Of a DNA stretch of 64,000 bases, positions 24,003 to 35,900 are shown in pieces. Origin of the DNA: Allacma fusca (Eukaryota; Arthropoda; Collembola; Symphypleona; Sminthuridae). Below the pieces are notes generated by a model, which searched no databases, was not told where the DNA came from, and saw only the letters and a list, made by a program, of their open reading frames with translations. How positions within the stretch are numbered: the stretch's first letter is position 1; each line of letters begins with the position of its first letter. Made by a program: the position numbers and the translations under genes. The stretch lies in contig OX359245.1 of NCBI GenBank assembly GCA_947179485.1, positions 31,297,067-31,361,066 of the forward strand. Direction: 5' to 3'.

Positions 24003-25713
24003 ATGCTGTTATCATTCTCATTAAAAATTATCTTCTTCACTGCTTCGTTCCTGGTAAGAAAAATTAAATTCAAACAAAATGTTTTTTGAGATAAATATAT
24101 TGTTTCAACAGTCACAAGATTAGGGCATAAAAACTTTTAATATGTACTATTAATTGGGTGCTCTTTTTTCCAGCTGGGTTTAAAATGCGTCGTTGGAATT
24201 GGAAGTGACGTTGAAATTCAAAGGAGCTTCAAGGACAGCAAATGTGACGGGGAGCTGTATCAACTTGGACATGGTTACATTGAGTTCTTTCAAGAATGCA
24301 ATCAGGAAATAATTGAGAAGAATCTAGTCTATGAAGAATACAACGTAAAAATCAGACCGAATTTTAACTTGCTCCTAAAATTTTTATAATTCTTCTGATT
24401 TCTGATTTGAAATTGTTTCCCACAGTGGATATTCTATTCCTGCATCATCAAGAAATCTTTGGCCGGCTCGGACCTTACTTTACTATCGTTTGCAAAACTG
24501 ATGAGCCAGAACTTATCGGTAACGCATCAAGACCTGATCATGCAGAATTTAGTCTCCAAAGAAGAACATCCGGATAGCCCTGCTCCAGCAGAAGATGAGT
24601 CCACAACTGACTACACAGCATCAACAGATATAATAGAAATTACAGAAGTCCCAGGATTTCATGAAGACATGTACAAGGAAACGTACGTGGAGAGACTGAA
24701 GCTTTACTGGAAACAATATTTTGATGCTGAGTTCCGGGTTTGTGGGAAAAAGTTCCTGGCTACCTGTGAGAAAGGCAAACGGAATGTACAGAAAATATAT
24801 TTTTATATAATTTTTAATGCTTTCAAAATCCCTTAACATTAAATTTTTTTTTGCGTCGGATCAATTTAAATCTGCAAATGTTTACTGTAGAAATGCGACT
24901 TCGAGGATTGCGTACAAAAGGCCAGGAACTACTCGGAGCCATTTCTATTTTGCTCCACATTCCGAACTATAATTCTTCGGCCCAATTTGTATACCAGGAA
25001 ACAGCATGAGGAATGCGTCAACAAATGGATCACGGGTCTCACCTTATTTACGTACTCTCATGCCAAGGGTTTTGCTGTAAGGGGTTAAAGCAGAATTATG
25101 AATAATTACAAATATTGTGGGTAAAAATTCTCCCCTCAGTATCAATTTTTAATTTGATAATTATTGTAAAAATTATTACTTGTTTTGCAAGGAATCCATT
25201 TGCCTCATTGAAGGAACATCCGTGCTTCACCCTGATTCATTTTACACAACCGGGATTAATTTCCGATCATTGTACCGGAAACTCATAGGGGGTTTCCTCC
25301 CAGCATCCATCCGAAAATTTTTATTCCTAGAGTTTCGTAAGGCTTTGAGATTGGAAGGGATAGTTTTGGATAAAGAATCACCTTTCAAACATTTCCCTTC
25401 CAAAGTTCAGCACAAGTTTAAACTTGTCAAGTGGGCTAAGCATGTTAAAGAAGGTATGAAAAATACATGGGATCGTAAGCATTGCAAAAAATAAATAGTA
25501 TAAACCTAAAATATTTTTTTTGCAGAAAAAAACAATGAAAAACAAGCTATCCTCAACTATTTCTCCATCAATACAATGATCAAGGGTGTGAATCGTGCCC
25601 AAAAATCCGTAAGTTGCTACAAAATTCATAAACGACAAAAACAAAACCATGGGATAACGAATAATAAACGATGATATGGTTTTGATTTCCAGCTTTGCAA
25701 AATGATTACGTAA
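24003..25713 (+). CDS. Secreted cysteine-rich protein of unknown family (377 aa, seven exons)
   Basis: I do not recognise the family. CDS is join(24003..24053,24174..24344,24426..24785,24891..25076,25192..25453,25526..25608,25693..25713); all introns are GT-AG (72-120 nt), the frame is kept and exon 7 supplies the stop. Residues 1-17 (MLLSFSLKIIFFTASFL) form a clear signal peptide, so the product is secreted or luminal. I count twelve cysteines: 22, 41, 59, 80, 180, 188, 196, 201, 215, 236, 260 and 373. The even number suits disulfides. A Ser/Pro/Thr/Glu-rich linker (about 120-155) separates the N-terminal cysteine group from the rest, suggesting two compact halves. No transmembrane segment follows the signal. 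The tail is basic (NRAQKSLCKMIT). A plus AATAAA at 25794-25799 is 81 nt past the stop. It converges on the BTB/coiled-coil gene, whose stop is 228 bp away. Confidence 0.72.
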
Positions 25714-25941
25714 TTGTGGGATCTGTATTGCGAATTGCGTGATTTATTTTTTGATACTTTAGATATGTCAATTTAACACATTTTTTTAGAAATAATAAAT
25801 TAAAAAGCGTGCATGTCAAAAGGCTGAGGTCAAGTGTTATGTCATTTTTTAGAAAGTTAATTAATTAAGTCACAAAAAATAGCTACAAAAAGTGTACAAT
25901 TTAGATTTAAACATCAGAATTGGATGATTGAAATACATTTT

Positions 25942-27661
25942 TTAGCATCTACGCCAAATCACGATCGCATCATGACTATCAGCATAGCCCAATTTCGGGC
26001 TGACAGGACTTAATCTTGGATCAGGTGAATTATTAAAAAATGTGTCACGACGTTCGAAATTGTTAGTATTGAAATAGTTTCGGCAAGTTACAATCTGGTC
26101 CTTTCTGATTTCCCCACAAGCGCAAAATTGACTCAAACGATTTGCTGTTTTTTCCCATTTCAGATCCGGCCAAAGTATCATCGGCTCCATCTCAGACGGG
26201 AATTGAAAATAAAGGAATCCTTTTGGGAAAACATTCCCAGGTTTACAATTCTCAAAGTTCTTGAGATTCCCCTTAACTTCATGAAGACTCTGAGCCACGA
26301 AACAAATATCCGCGGATTTTCGATTCAGTCTTGATTTTTGCTCTTCAAAATTTGTCTTGATTGTTTCGGTAGAGGCGGAAATCCTCTCGATTTCCGTTTG
26401 ATTCTGACCCAAGAGAGCTTTGGTTGTTAAAACTGCTTCGTAAAAGAGAGATTCGATTCTGTTGATATCTTTTCGAAGTACGGAGCTCTCTGCGGAAATT
26501 GATTCCAGAAGTTGATTTCGGGGTTTTTGAGCCTCCTCATTGCTCTCGTAGTCCTTCAAATGTTTCTGGAAACACTCCCAACTCTTGGCATTGCTTTTTT
26601 TCAGTTTTTTAATTTCGTCTGCTTGTGCTTTTAATTCTTGGGACTGACTTTGGACCAGACTGTGTGTGCTGTGAAGGGACTGTTTAATTTCCTTGACTGT
26701 CTCGACCGAGTCACAGAGTTCCATTCTTGTCAAGTTCAATTGATATGCCGTATTTCGTATTTCTGCTTCAGAGTCTAAAGACCTTGTGCGACTTGAATGC
26801 TGGATTTTTCTTTGGGCTTCTAATTGATCCGAGAGTTCTTCCAACGACAGTTGCATCGTTGACAGTTCCTCTTTTGAATTTGCCAGCTGGATCTCATAAA
26901 TTGATTTCATTTCGAGGAATTCCTCCCGAGTCCTTTTAAGCTCTTCTCGGAGTTGGAACAACGTGAGATTCTGTTCGAGTTTCAGGTTTAAGAGCACACC
27001 TTGGGACATTTCTTGCATCATCCTGATTTCGGATTGCTGGGTCTGATTTTCCTTCACAGTTATTTCCAGCTCAAGTAACTTCCCTTCAATTTTATTGAGA
27101 GTTGAGGCGGAGGGGCTTGACAGCTGAGAGGAAACTAATTGAGCGAATTCTTCTAATTCAAGGAACTGCAACAGCTTTAGCAGCTCCAAGGCTTCCTGGA
27201 GGTCCCCATCGAATTTCCATTCCCGCCCTGTGTACATGTACTAAATTCAAAAAAAAATTAATAGACAAACAAATAAAAATAAAACATTTTCCAAACACAT
27301 AAATCCATGTCTGCCGAACGTAAGGAGTAAAAATGAAACTACGAACATGTACTTTAAAAGAGAGATTAATTTAGAAGTTGAATATTTTAATTGCTCTCAC
27401 ATTTAAAACTTTTTGAAAGACATTGATCGAAGCTTTGATTGTTATTGTGTTCTTTGCAAGGCTTTCCTGAAGGAGTTGTTTGAACTTCGGGGATGACATT
27501 AAGGCCAGGTTCTTATCTACGAGGACATGCGAACTTGACCCGCGGCCATCATCCAATGTAACAGTAACACTATTATTGGATGTGTCACAGGAATTGATAC
27601 TGCGTTCAACTAAATTATTAATTATTTCCTCCCGTGTCTCGTGATTCCAGATTGAGGACAT
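25942..27661 (-). CDS. BTB-coiled-coil protein with unusual C-terminal domain (519 aa, two exons)
   Basis: CDS is complement(join(25942..27240,27401..27661)); the 160-nt intron is phase 0. Residues about 30-125 are a BTB/POZ domain (VTVTLDDGRGSSSHVLVDK, SSPKFKQLL, VFQKVLN-YMYTG, LELLKLLQFLELEEFAQLV). The intron falls after VLN, the same place as intron 1 of the BTB-BACK gene at 13.5 kb, so the two BTB modules are related. There is no BACK domain. Instead residues about 135-418 form a long, charged coiled coil rich in Glu, Lys, Gln and Leu. The last 98 residues (422-519) begin GNVFPKGFLYFQFPSEMEP, continue ILWPDLKWEKT and end GYADSHDAIVIWRRC. This resembles, to my eye only, the collar/tail-fibre-like beta domain with a Gly-x-x-Tyr-x-Gln-x-Pro start and an Ala-x-x-x-Trp-(K/R) end. 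Role unknown; oligomeric assembly is likely. Confidence 0.83.
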
Positions 27662-30600
27662 TTTTAATTAAATAAGAGTACAGAGTACAAGTGTCCCTAT
27701 TCTGTGCAAAACAATGGAGTATGATCTCCACCAGACTCTAAATAAAAAAGGTGAAATTCAAAAAATATTGCGGCAGGCCAGGTACGTGGACTCACGTAGG
27801 ATCGAAGGAAGGACCTTGAAGTCTGAAGCATAGCTATAGTTGAAGCTGGTAGCTGCACATCACCCGATGTCTGAAATCTTCTGGTGCAAGTCAGCGGACA
27901 TCATCTTTGCTATTCGTCACAGTTAATATTAACATATTGTTTTAGCGTATAATTACGTAAAAATCATCTGTGATTGGTTCTAGGTGCTAACTTACTAAGG
28001 GACAAAGTTCCGATGTAATGGCAAGGGTTAGGAATATTATTAAGCTGTTAATTAGGAAGAGACTTCTGGGGTTTTGCTGTAAAAGGGGTTAAGGCAAAAT
28101 TATAGAAATACATATACACTACACACGTATAGTACAAAGCATAAGTGTTAAAAGGCATCATTATACAAGCATTGTTTGCAACTCCTGGAAATTTTAATGT
28201 CAGAGGATTTAATGTAATTATTGTTCTGAGAAAGTTTCTGGGCTACAATTGTCGGATGTCGGCTAATTCGAAAAAAATTCGGTGTATAGCTTTTAATATT
28301 GAAGTTCCTGGATAGATAATGCCGGTCAAAACAGTTGGACCTACTTTAATTTTACTTATTCAGCGTAGCATTTGTTCAGATTTTTCTTGGGAAAGAAATT
28401 ATTGGACCTTGAACTAATTTGCAATTCAGAGCTCAAAACTTGCAATGACGTTAATATACATATGTGCATGCACTGCGTTCGCAACTGCACTCTCCCCGGG
28501 GCATTCCATCCTGACTCGCAACGATTTAAATAAATTGAGTTGTATCCAGTCACCTTGACTTACATATGTGCTATATTTGATACTAGCCTTCGTGAATGAG
28601 ATTTTGTCACTCCCCCAGGGGATTTACAAGAACCCAAATAAATACGCTTATAATTTCCTATGACGTCAACCGTCAACAGTTGAGAATGCTGTTAAAAGAT
28701 CATCCAGTCACCAGCTCCATGCGCATAGCTCCTTAAAAGATTCTGCTTATTGGAAGTTCTGGTTCTGTACAAGAGCTATTTCTTGACCTGGTATTGAAAT
28801 AATTAAAAATGCAGTTAAATATTACTAGGAGATTTGACTTGATTTTAAACCATTAATTAGAACTACGTCTATCCTTTTTATTAAAAGCAGCTGAAAAATA
28901 TGAAATGTAATATCACTACAGAATGGAGCTGTAAAGTCACGAGAGTGTGCATAGCAAACCCTTTGATCAACTTTATTGATGTCTTTATGTAACATTTATA
29001 TTCATCATAACATAACAGTATTGTATCGGAAGTACAAAGGAAGTAACAATCCTTGCAAAACCCTACACAGGAAATCAAAGGTGGGCCCCTATCCCAGATT
29101 TGGGATAGGGTATAGACCCAGATCTAGGATACGAAATCAAAGTAAGACGTTTGGACACGAATACAAACTATAGGTCCCAAAATATTTATGGGCTAGGATA
29201 AAAATCTAGCTAGGATCTTCAAAATGCTGTTTGGGTTTAGGAAGTGCTGACTATACGCCTCCTGAAATTACGCACACCTAAATAGTATACAGGTATCCGG
29301 TGGGTAAAGATGTTCCGTTCTTAATAGTTATGCATTCCTTGAACTTTGTTAGCACATGGGTAGTAAGTACACTCATTGAAAGTATTTTTAAAATTGTATA
29401 TTAAATTAAATATTGCTGTTGTTTCAGCCTTTTTATTACTTGGAGCTGGAGCTAACTCCATAATTAATTCCAGACAAAGAGTTTAAAAAATATAAGTAAT
29501 CAATGTACACGTCTGGAAAACATCGGGCCTTTTAAGTTAATAATGATTTATGTATTTTAAAAAATTTGCAATTCTCAACAAATTGAATGGTAGATACTAA
29601 AATGTTTAAGTAGGCCATTACGCTAGTAACCTATATAGGATTATATATAACAAGCCTTGAGGGGTAGAGGCATATTGCAATTGAAATTCTGGGCCAATAA
29701 GAGGGACTCCGAAGATTTTAATGTTATAGTCAGAATATAGGCTAGGGGGATGAAAAGGTTCACCTTTGCAAGTAAACCGTACTACAGCAACCTCTTCCCC
29801 TGACCTGTCTCTGTAAAGTTTTGTATTCTAACGGAGCTCTATTATACGAATCCAAAATTCTTACAACATAACTTCATGTTTTTGGCATTTGTTTACATCC
29901 CGAGGTAATCCTAGCACGTTTGAAGTGGAGTCGTAGAGTTACTTTCGAAGACCAATCATACCTTGATATGACATGAACCTCTGTATACTGTACACTGTAC
30001 ATTTCATAAAATTATCCTTTGAACTATTAAAATTTAACGCTATCTATTTACATTAGAACATACTTTTACAAGAATCAAATTAAATGACACTAGGATAATG
30101 AACCACACGTCCTTAAAAGTGATAGCCAATTTACAGAAATACATACATTGCTCTGACAAACAGTATTACATTTCATCCAGCTCAATGTGTAACCTGAAGT
30201 TAATTCTTTGAAGTCAGGATATACACCTTTCAGCTCACAGTACACATTTTTTAAATAAATATGTACATACATCCGTCGGCTTAAGCATTAACGGGAAGGG
30301 AAAGGTTGTTCAGACTTGAACATTCACAACAACATTACTATGTCAAAATTGCCTCACTAAAACCACAACTCTCAGGTTTTAAATGATGTGGTTTATATAG
30401 TACTAATATATAAATAACTATATAAATAGAGAAACTGTAAAAACTATAAATAGTACTATATAAACCTTCACTACGAAGAGCCTCTGTGTTTGAAATACAT
30501 GTTTAATAAAGTTGCACTTTGTGTATACACTAACAATTTATTCTGTGAAGTTTTACTCCCCATAAGTGTGGATCTTATTGCATTCGAAATTTCTGTAAAT

Positions 30601-32989
30601 AAGTATCTTACAAAAAAGAGTATGCACTGTACGTACAAAATTTAGCATATTGTGATCAGGTGTCAGATGCAAGATCTAAACAAATGCATTTTTGGTATCT
30701 GATACAATTAGAACATACTTTTGTATGTTTGACAAATTTTAAACTCCAGAATCCTTAATATTTAAAGCTACAGCATATAGCTCTGTATATTTAGGATTAA
30801 TTACATATAGAATCATGCTTGGAATCCTATACAAATTTAAATATCCATTTATAACCATGACTCTATATTTTGGTTACTTTATTGTCCAGAATTGACTTGA
30901 AAGAAAACATTTCTGTCATATTTAATGTACAGGCTTAATTGACTGGGAACCGGACTAAAGCATTTTTTTGTGTGTGTAAATACGAAAACTGTACTATTAA
31001 CCATGTTACCTCACATATAACTCCCCCAACATATAATCCCTTTTGAAGTCAGTCAGAAGGAAAATATTAACTTCAGAGATGTGACAGAACCTGTAGGATT
31101 TGCGGTCCTCTTTACTTATGTACATCTGTCAAAAATAAAAACAAGCACATAAGTAATCCTTTGAGGGTTTGTTGACAGAAGGAGGATCTTTGGGAGGAAG
31201 GCCTGCTGTGTTTATTTTTAATCTTGATATTTCAACAACATGCTCCAAAGCGTCTACATACTAGAGTTATTACTTACTTTGTTGTGATAAATCTCCGATT
31301 CAGCTCCTGACCCCAAATAATTAGCTTTTTTTCAACACTCATACATATACATACATATTTGCAATGATTTAATTTTGTGCACATAAGTTTGCTCAAATTT
31401 AATAATTATTGTATATCTCCCCTGTTGTCCTTCATATAACTGGTCTCTCGATCAGGATTAGGAGATTTTCCCGGAAACGGGGCGTAGTATAAAATTTTAT
31501 GATTCTCATTAGTTTCCATTCTACTGGTCTTGCTTCAAAAATCCGTACTAAATACACAAGTTTTTTTTATCCCATCTCGCATCAGTGCTTCTTTCTTTAT
31601 TTCTTTCATCGTGTGTTTATTTATACATATTCCTAACTGATTGGGATTGATAACACGTTACGTTTTAGCCTTTCTTGGAAGAATTTTTGGAGTCAATTGT
31701 AATTGTGAAGTTCACACGGGAAGAATCCCTTATCCATTGAAGTCTTCATCAGGAACAACTCCGGGGGTCTTTTAATTTCACATCTTCGGGAATTATCTAT
31801 CTATATATGGAGGAGCTGATCTTACTTCCTTTTGGGCCATTTCCACATTTCCATCGTTTACTTCAAAGGAAAAGGTCAAATTCATCTCTATCATTATTAA
31901 TCTGTTATTAAAAGCACAATCATAATTGGAGCCCAGAGCATACACGATCTGGAAGTTTCTAATTAAAGGTAATTAATTATTACCAATACATTTTGTATTT
32001 CCATCTTGCCCAATAATAGAGAATACAAAAAATAAAAACACTGGATTGAAATTTAAAAAAAAATAACTGCCTTTTTTGTGTTTCCAGTGGATGGCATATG
32101 AGTATCAATGAGGAGTATCTGCAATGATCATCGGATAACATATCCGTAAGTACGGTTTCTTCCAGTGTTGAGTTTTATATTTAAAAGATTTTATTAGACA
32201 TAAAAATTATAAGTAATTATAGTTCCTAGCAAGAGGGAATCAACAGAAAGTCCCTCTGAATAAGGATCCACATACACGAAATTTATTTTTACACAGCTTA
32301 AGAAAGTGCAATGAGGGATTCGAAGGAAATAAGGGAGAGTGATGTGAGGAGATCTTCCTCGGACTCAACTAAACCTCCATTGCAAGGCCCGTCCCAATCC
32401 CCTGCTTTCACTTCCCCCTGTACAAATCAAAACGCCCGTGCTCAAGTCAAGCTTATTACCCTCAATGTGTACGTCTCTGGATTCTATACTCCAGTCAGGA
32501 AATTTCCAGCCCAGTCCTTTCCATTTGATGGTATTCAAACCCGAGTTCATTCCGTTCAGTTTTCAGTTGTGTCTGGAAGGAACAGACCTTCATCTGCCGA
32601 CTTTGAGAGAGTGTGAGCAAATGTGATGCCTGTGTTTGTTATACACGACGGAGAGTAGTTGTCCATATAAAGTTGTGCTCTACGTACATATAATTATACA
32701 GAGTAGGTGCTCTTGATATTAAAAGGGGAATTATAAATTTAATAGGAAATAATTTCAAGTAACACTTTACAAGCTTTTCCCTTTTGGAGAAACTACTTCT
32801 TTCCAAGGAATTACAAATAATTATTAGAGTTGATGAATACAATTTATCATTATTATGGGGCACAGTGATTCATCAGGCTTGTCGGGTTCTAGTCGGGATT
32901 CCTGAATTGGTCCGTCGTCTTTAAATTGCTCTGGGCAATTTAAACGTTTCTATAGTGTGTGGAGGCTCCTTTACTTTCCCTCCTGGAAG
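27662..32989. other. Long non-coding stretch upstream of receptor A
   Basis: No supported coding exon. A short palindrome, CTATCCCAGATTTGGGATAG, lies near 29090. A 101-codon plus ORF (32311-32616, Ser/Pro-rich start) sits 370 nt before the receptor A start codon; it may be 5' untranslated sequence or a chance ORF. Promoter and 5' UTR exons of receptor A are expected here but cannot be placed. Confidence 0.35.
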
Positions 32990-35900
32990 ATGAACATTTC
33001 CTCTGGGAATAATTGGACTGAGAGTGTGATCATATCTGGGAATGGTACGTTGAATTAAAATAATAATTATTGAATAATCAGAGGTAGGGTTTACTGAGAC
33101 TCCTTGTTAAAGAACGTTGTAGGACTTCATCATTAAATTAAAAATAGTAGTTTTTTCCCAACAAGTTTTTTTTTTCTACTTTAATATTTTTACTTCCGTC
33201 AGGAGATATTTCACAGGGTGTTAAATCTTATTTTTATAGGATTATTAAAATATAGATGTAGATTTGTATCATATTTTTCTGTGTTTTCGCAGGTATCCCT
33301 TCAAAATACTTGGGGGCTAGTAAAGTCTCAAATAGGACTGGGACTCTGATTGACTATGAACGGCTGCAGGAGGAGGATGAGCTTATATTTGATAATCTGT
33401 CAGTTCGAACTACCTTCATAGTGGTCTACACCATCATCTTTTTCTTCTGCTTTTTTGGTACCCCCTATTAACCCCACTGCCTCTGTTTTCCTTATATTGT
33501 TAGCTTCAGTTCCTATTTCTAAAGGAAGTTCATAATTTGATTGTCTCGATAAAGCAAGTTAGAGACAATGGACTTTAATAAGTCACCTTTGGCTTGGTTT
33601 GAAAGCAGAGGATATTTTATGATGAGACAGAATGCTCATAGAGTTTGATAGGATGACTGTGTAGGTTGTATAAAGCCTGGGATGAGGGATATTTTTAGAG
33701 AAAAATACTATTCTTCAGCTATTCCTAAAATACTTTATACCTATATACTCTAGAAATTATTTCCCCTCCTCAACTTAATAACAAGCAGGTGCTTGAACTA
33801 TATATGTGATAATATGCTAAGATAGGGCAATGTTTATATATGGAGCATCCCATATATTATAATTATATATAGGCACACACACACACACAAGGAGCCAGAT
33901 GTGACGCGTGCACACTGTTGATCAAAGTTAATTGGATTTTAATGAGTTGTCGTTCACAATTTCCAGGGAACCTGGCTGTAGTCCTCGTAGTGACATTACA
34001 TTGGCGAATGCGAAGTGTGACAAAGTTTTTCCTGGGGAACTTGGCATTTGCTAATATGTGCGTGGGGGCATTTTGTGTCTATCAAAACTTAACAACCTAC
34101 CTGACAGATAGGTAAGGGGTTCCGATGAAAATGATTGAAGTTGAAGCCAGAGGCGAATTCTGATTTGCTGTATACACAATTTGCTCTCTCATAATTAAAA
34201 ATCCGACGGAATCTCCAGAATGTTTTGAATTATTTTCTGTTCAATTTCCAGGGTGATGATGATAATTATTAAAATCCGATTTTTTCAGCTGGCCCTTTGG
34301 AGTTTTCCTCTGCAAGATGTACCACTTCACAAATACCTTGAGTCATACAGCATCCATCCTTATCCTTGCTGTCATTTCGATTGAGAGGTACATCGTCCTA
34401 CTTTATCCATTCAAGTACCGTCGGATTCTCACGATTCATCGTCTACGGGTATGGAATTATTTTTTTATATAAATGTAATTACTTATAACAGTGTAATATT
34501 TTGCTAACTCTCAAATCTCAAACCCAGGGTTCTTATTAAAGTGCTATATTTATATGAGGAGTGTAAATTGTATACGCTCTGTTGTACCTGCGTAAGTACC
34601 CAATTCGGGGCCGAATAAGTTTCCATCCCATCACCTTCAACTCACATTGTTTAAAGATTACTTCCAGGAATTCTATCTTTAGTAACACCAGTCAATAGGG
34701 GGGAAACCACATACAAGTGTCTGTGTGGAATGTGGAGTGTGAGGGGAAAGTTGTCCAAAGTACATTATCTCGTATGTCATATGGAGCTTAGAAATTCGTT
34801 TGTCTCCTTCCTTTCGAAGGGAAAACATGTGAGGACAAACACAGGGGGGATAGTTTTGTGGCCATGCTCTGTATAATCTGATTAGCATAAAAACCGCAAC
34901 AGGCTACATATTGCGTGAGGAGTGAATTTGAACATCTGCGAAAATTGCTGATGAAAATGAGCAATTTCATAATTATTGGGAATGAAAGCACGGGACTTAT
35001 TGTGAGATGTGCAGATGTGAAATCATCCTTTTATTATTAAAATGGTTTTATAAAAAAAATTGTATAGATAGATATTTTTGCCTCACATAAATTTTGTAAA
35101 GGGTTTCCTTTGCTTTTCTTCTCCGATTCCTTCCCCTCCCCCACCTTTCCAGCAAATCTGGAGGGAAATTGATCCAACAAAAGAAAAGGAAAATACTTTC
35201 TATTGTAGTCCTGGATACTTTCCCTATCTCTACGCCGGGACACATGAGACAGGAGGAGCAGAAAGTAGCGTATAGTGTCTTGAATTCATTGTAATTGAAT
35301 AGCTCGGGCTTAAATCCTCCAGAATCAATTGTTAACTTGGAGAAAATCTTGAGTAGGGAAGGTTTTACGTAATTGTAGATTCATCTGATATGAGAGCTTA
35401 TTTTCGTTGGGACTTACATATAGAGGCAAGCAGAGGGGATATACGGAAATATTTATATAATTATGTATATACGAATTAGATAATACTTACATAAGCCCTC
35501 ATATGTTTACCAAGTTGTAAAGGGTCTACAAGTTTGGGGAAAAGTTTCATAATTTGTAGCTCACACGCATTCGGCGGGTTCCCATAATAAATATAACTTC
35601 AGGGAAAAATTCAGGACTATCTGGAATCTCACGGTCTCTGAGGATAGGGAATGATTTGATTAGGGTTGATGCTGACAGAAAAGTTGGGCAAGCCTGTGCA
35701 AAATTAAAGATGTTTTACATACATAGAATATATATGTATACATATGTACATAGGTGCATATGCGTTGAATATAAAAATTTCCGGCGTATGGGGAACTTGA
35801 AGGTGTAAATCCAAATAATTTGTTCCCGCTGGAATTTTTGGAGCGTAATCCAGGAAATTTAGTTGAGTGTAGATACTCTCAAAGCTTTAAGTAGGTGAGG

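Noticed and set aside
32311..32616. 101-codon Ser/Pro-rich ORF before receptor A
   Set aside because: No splice connection to the receptor frame was found and there is no homology; may be 5' UTR.
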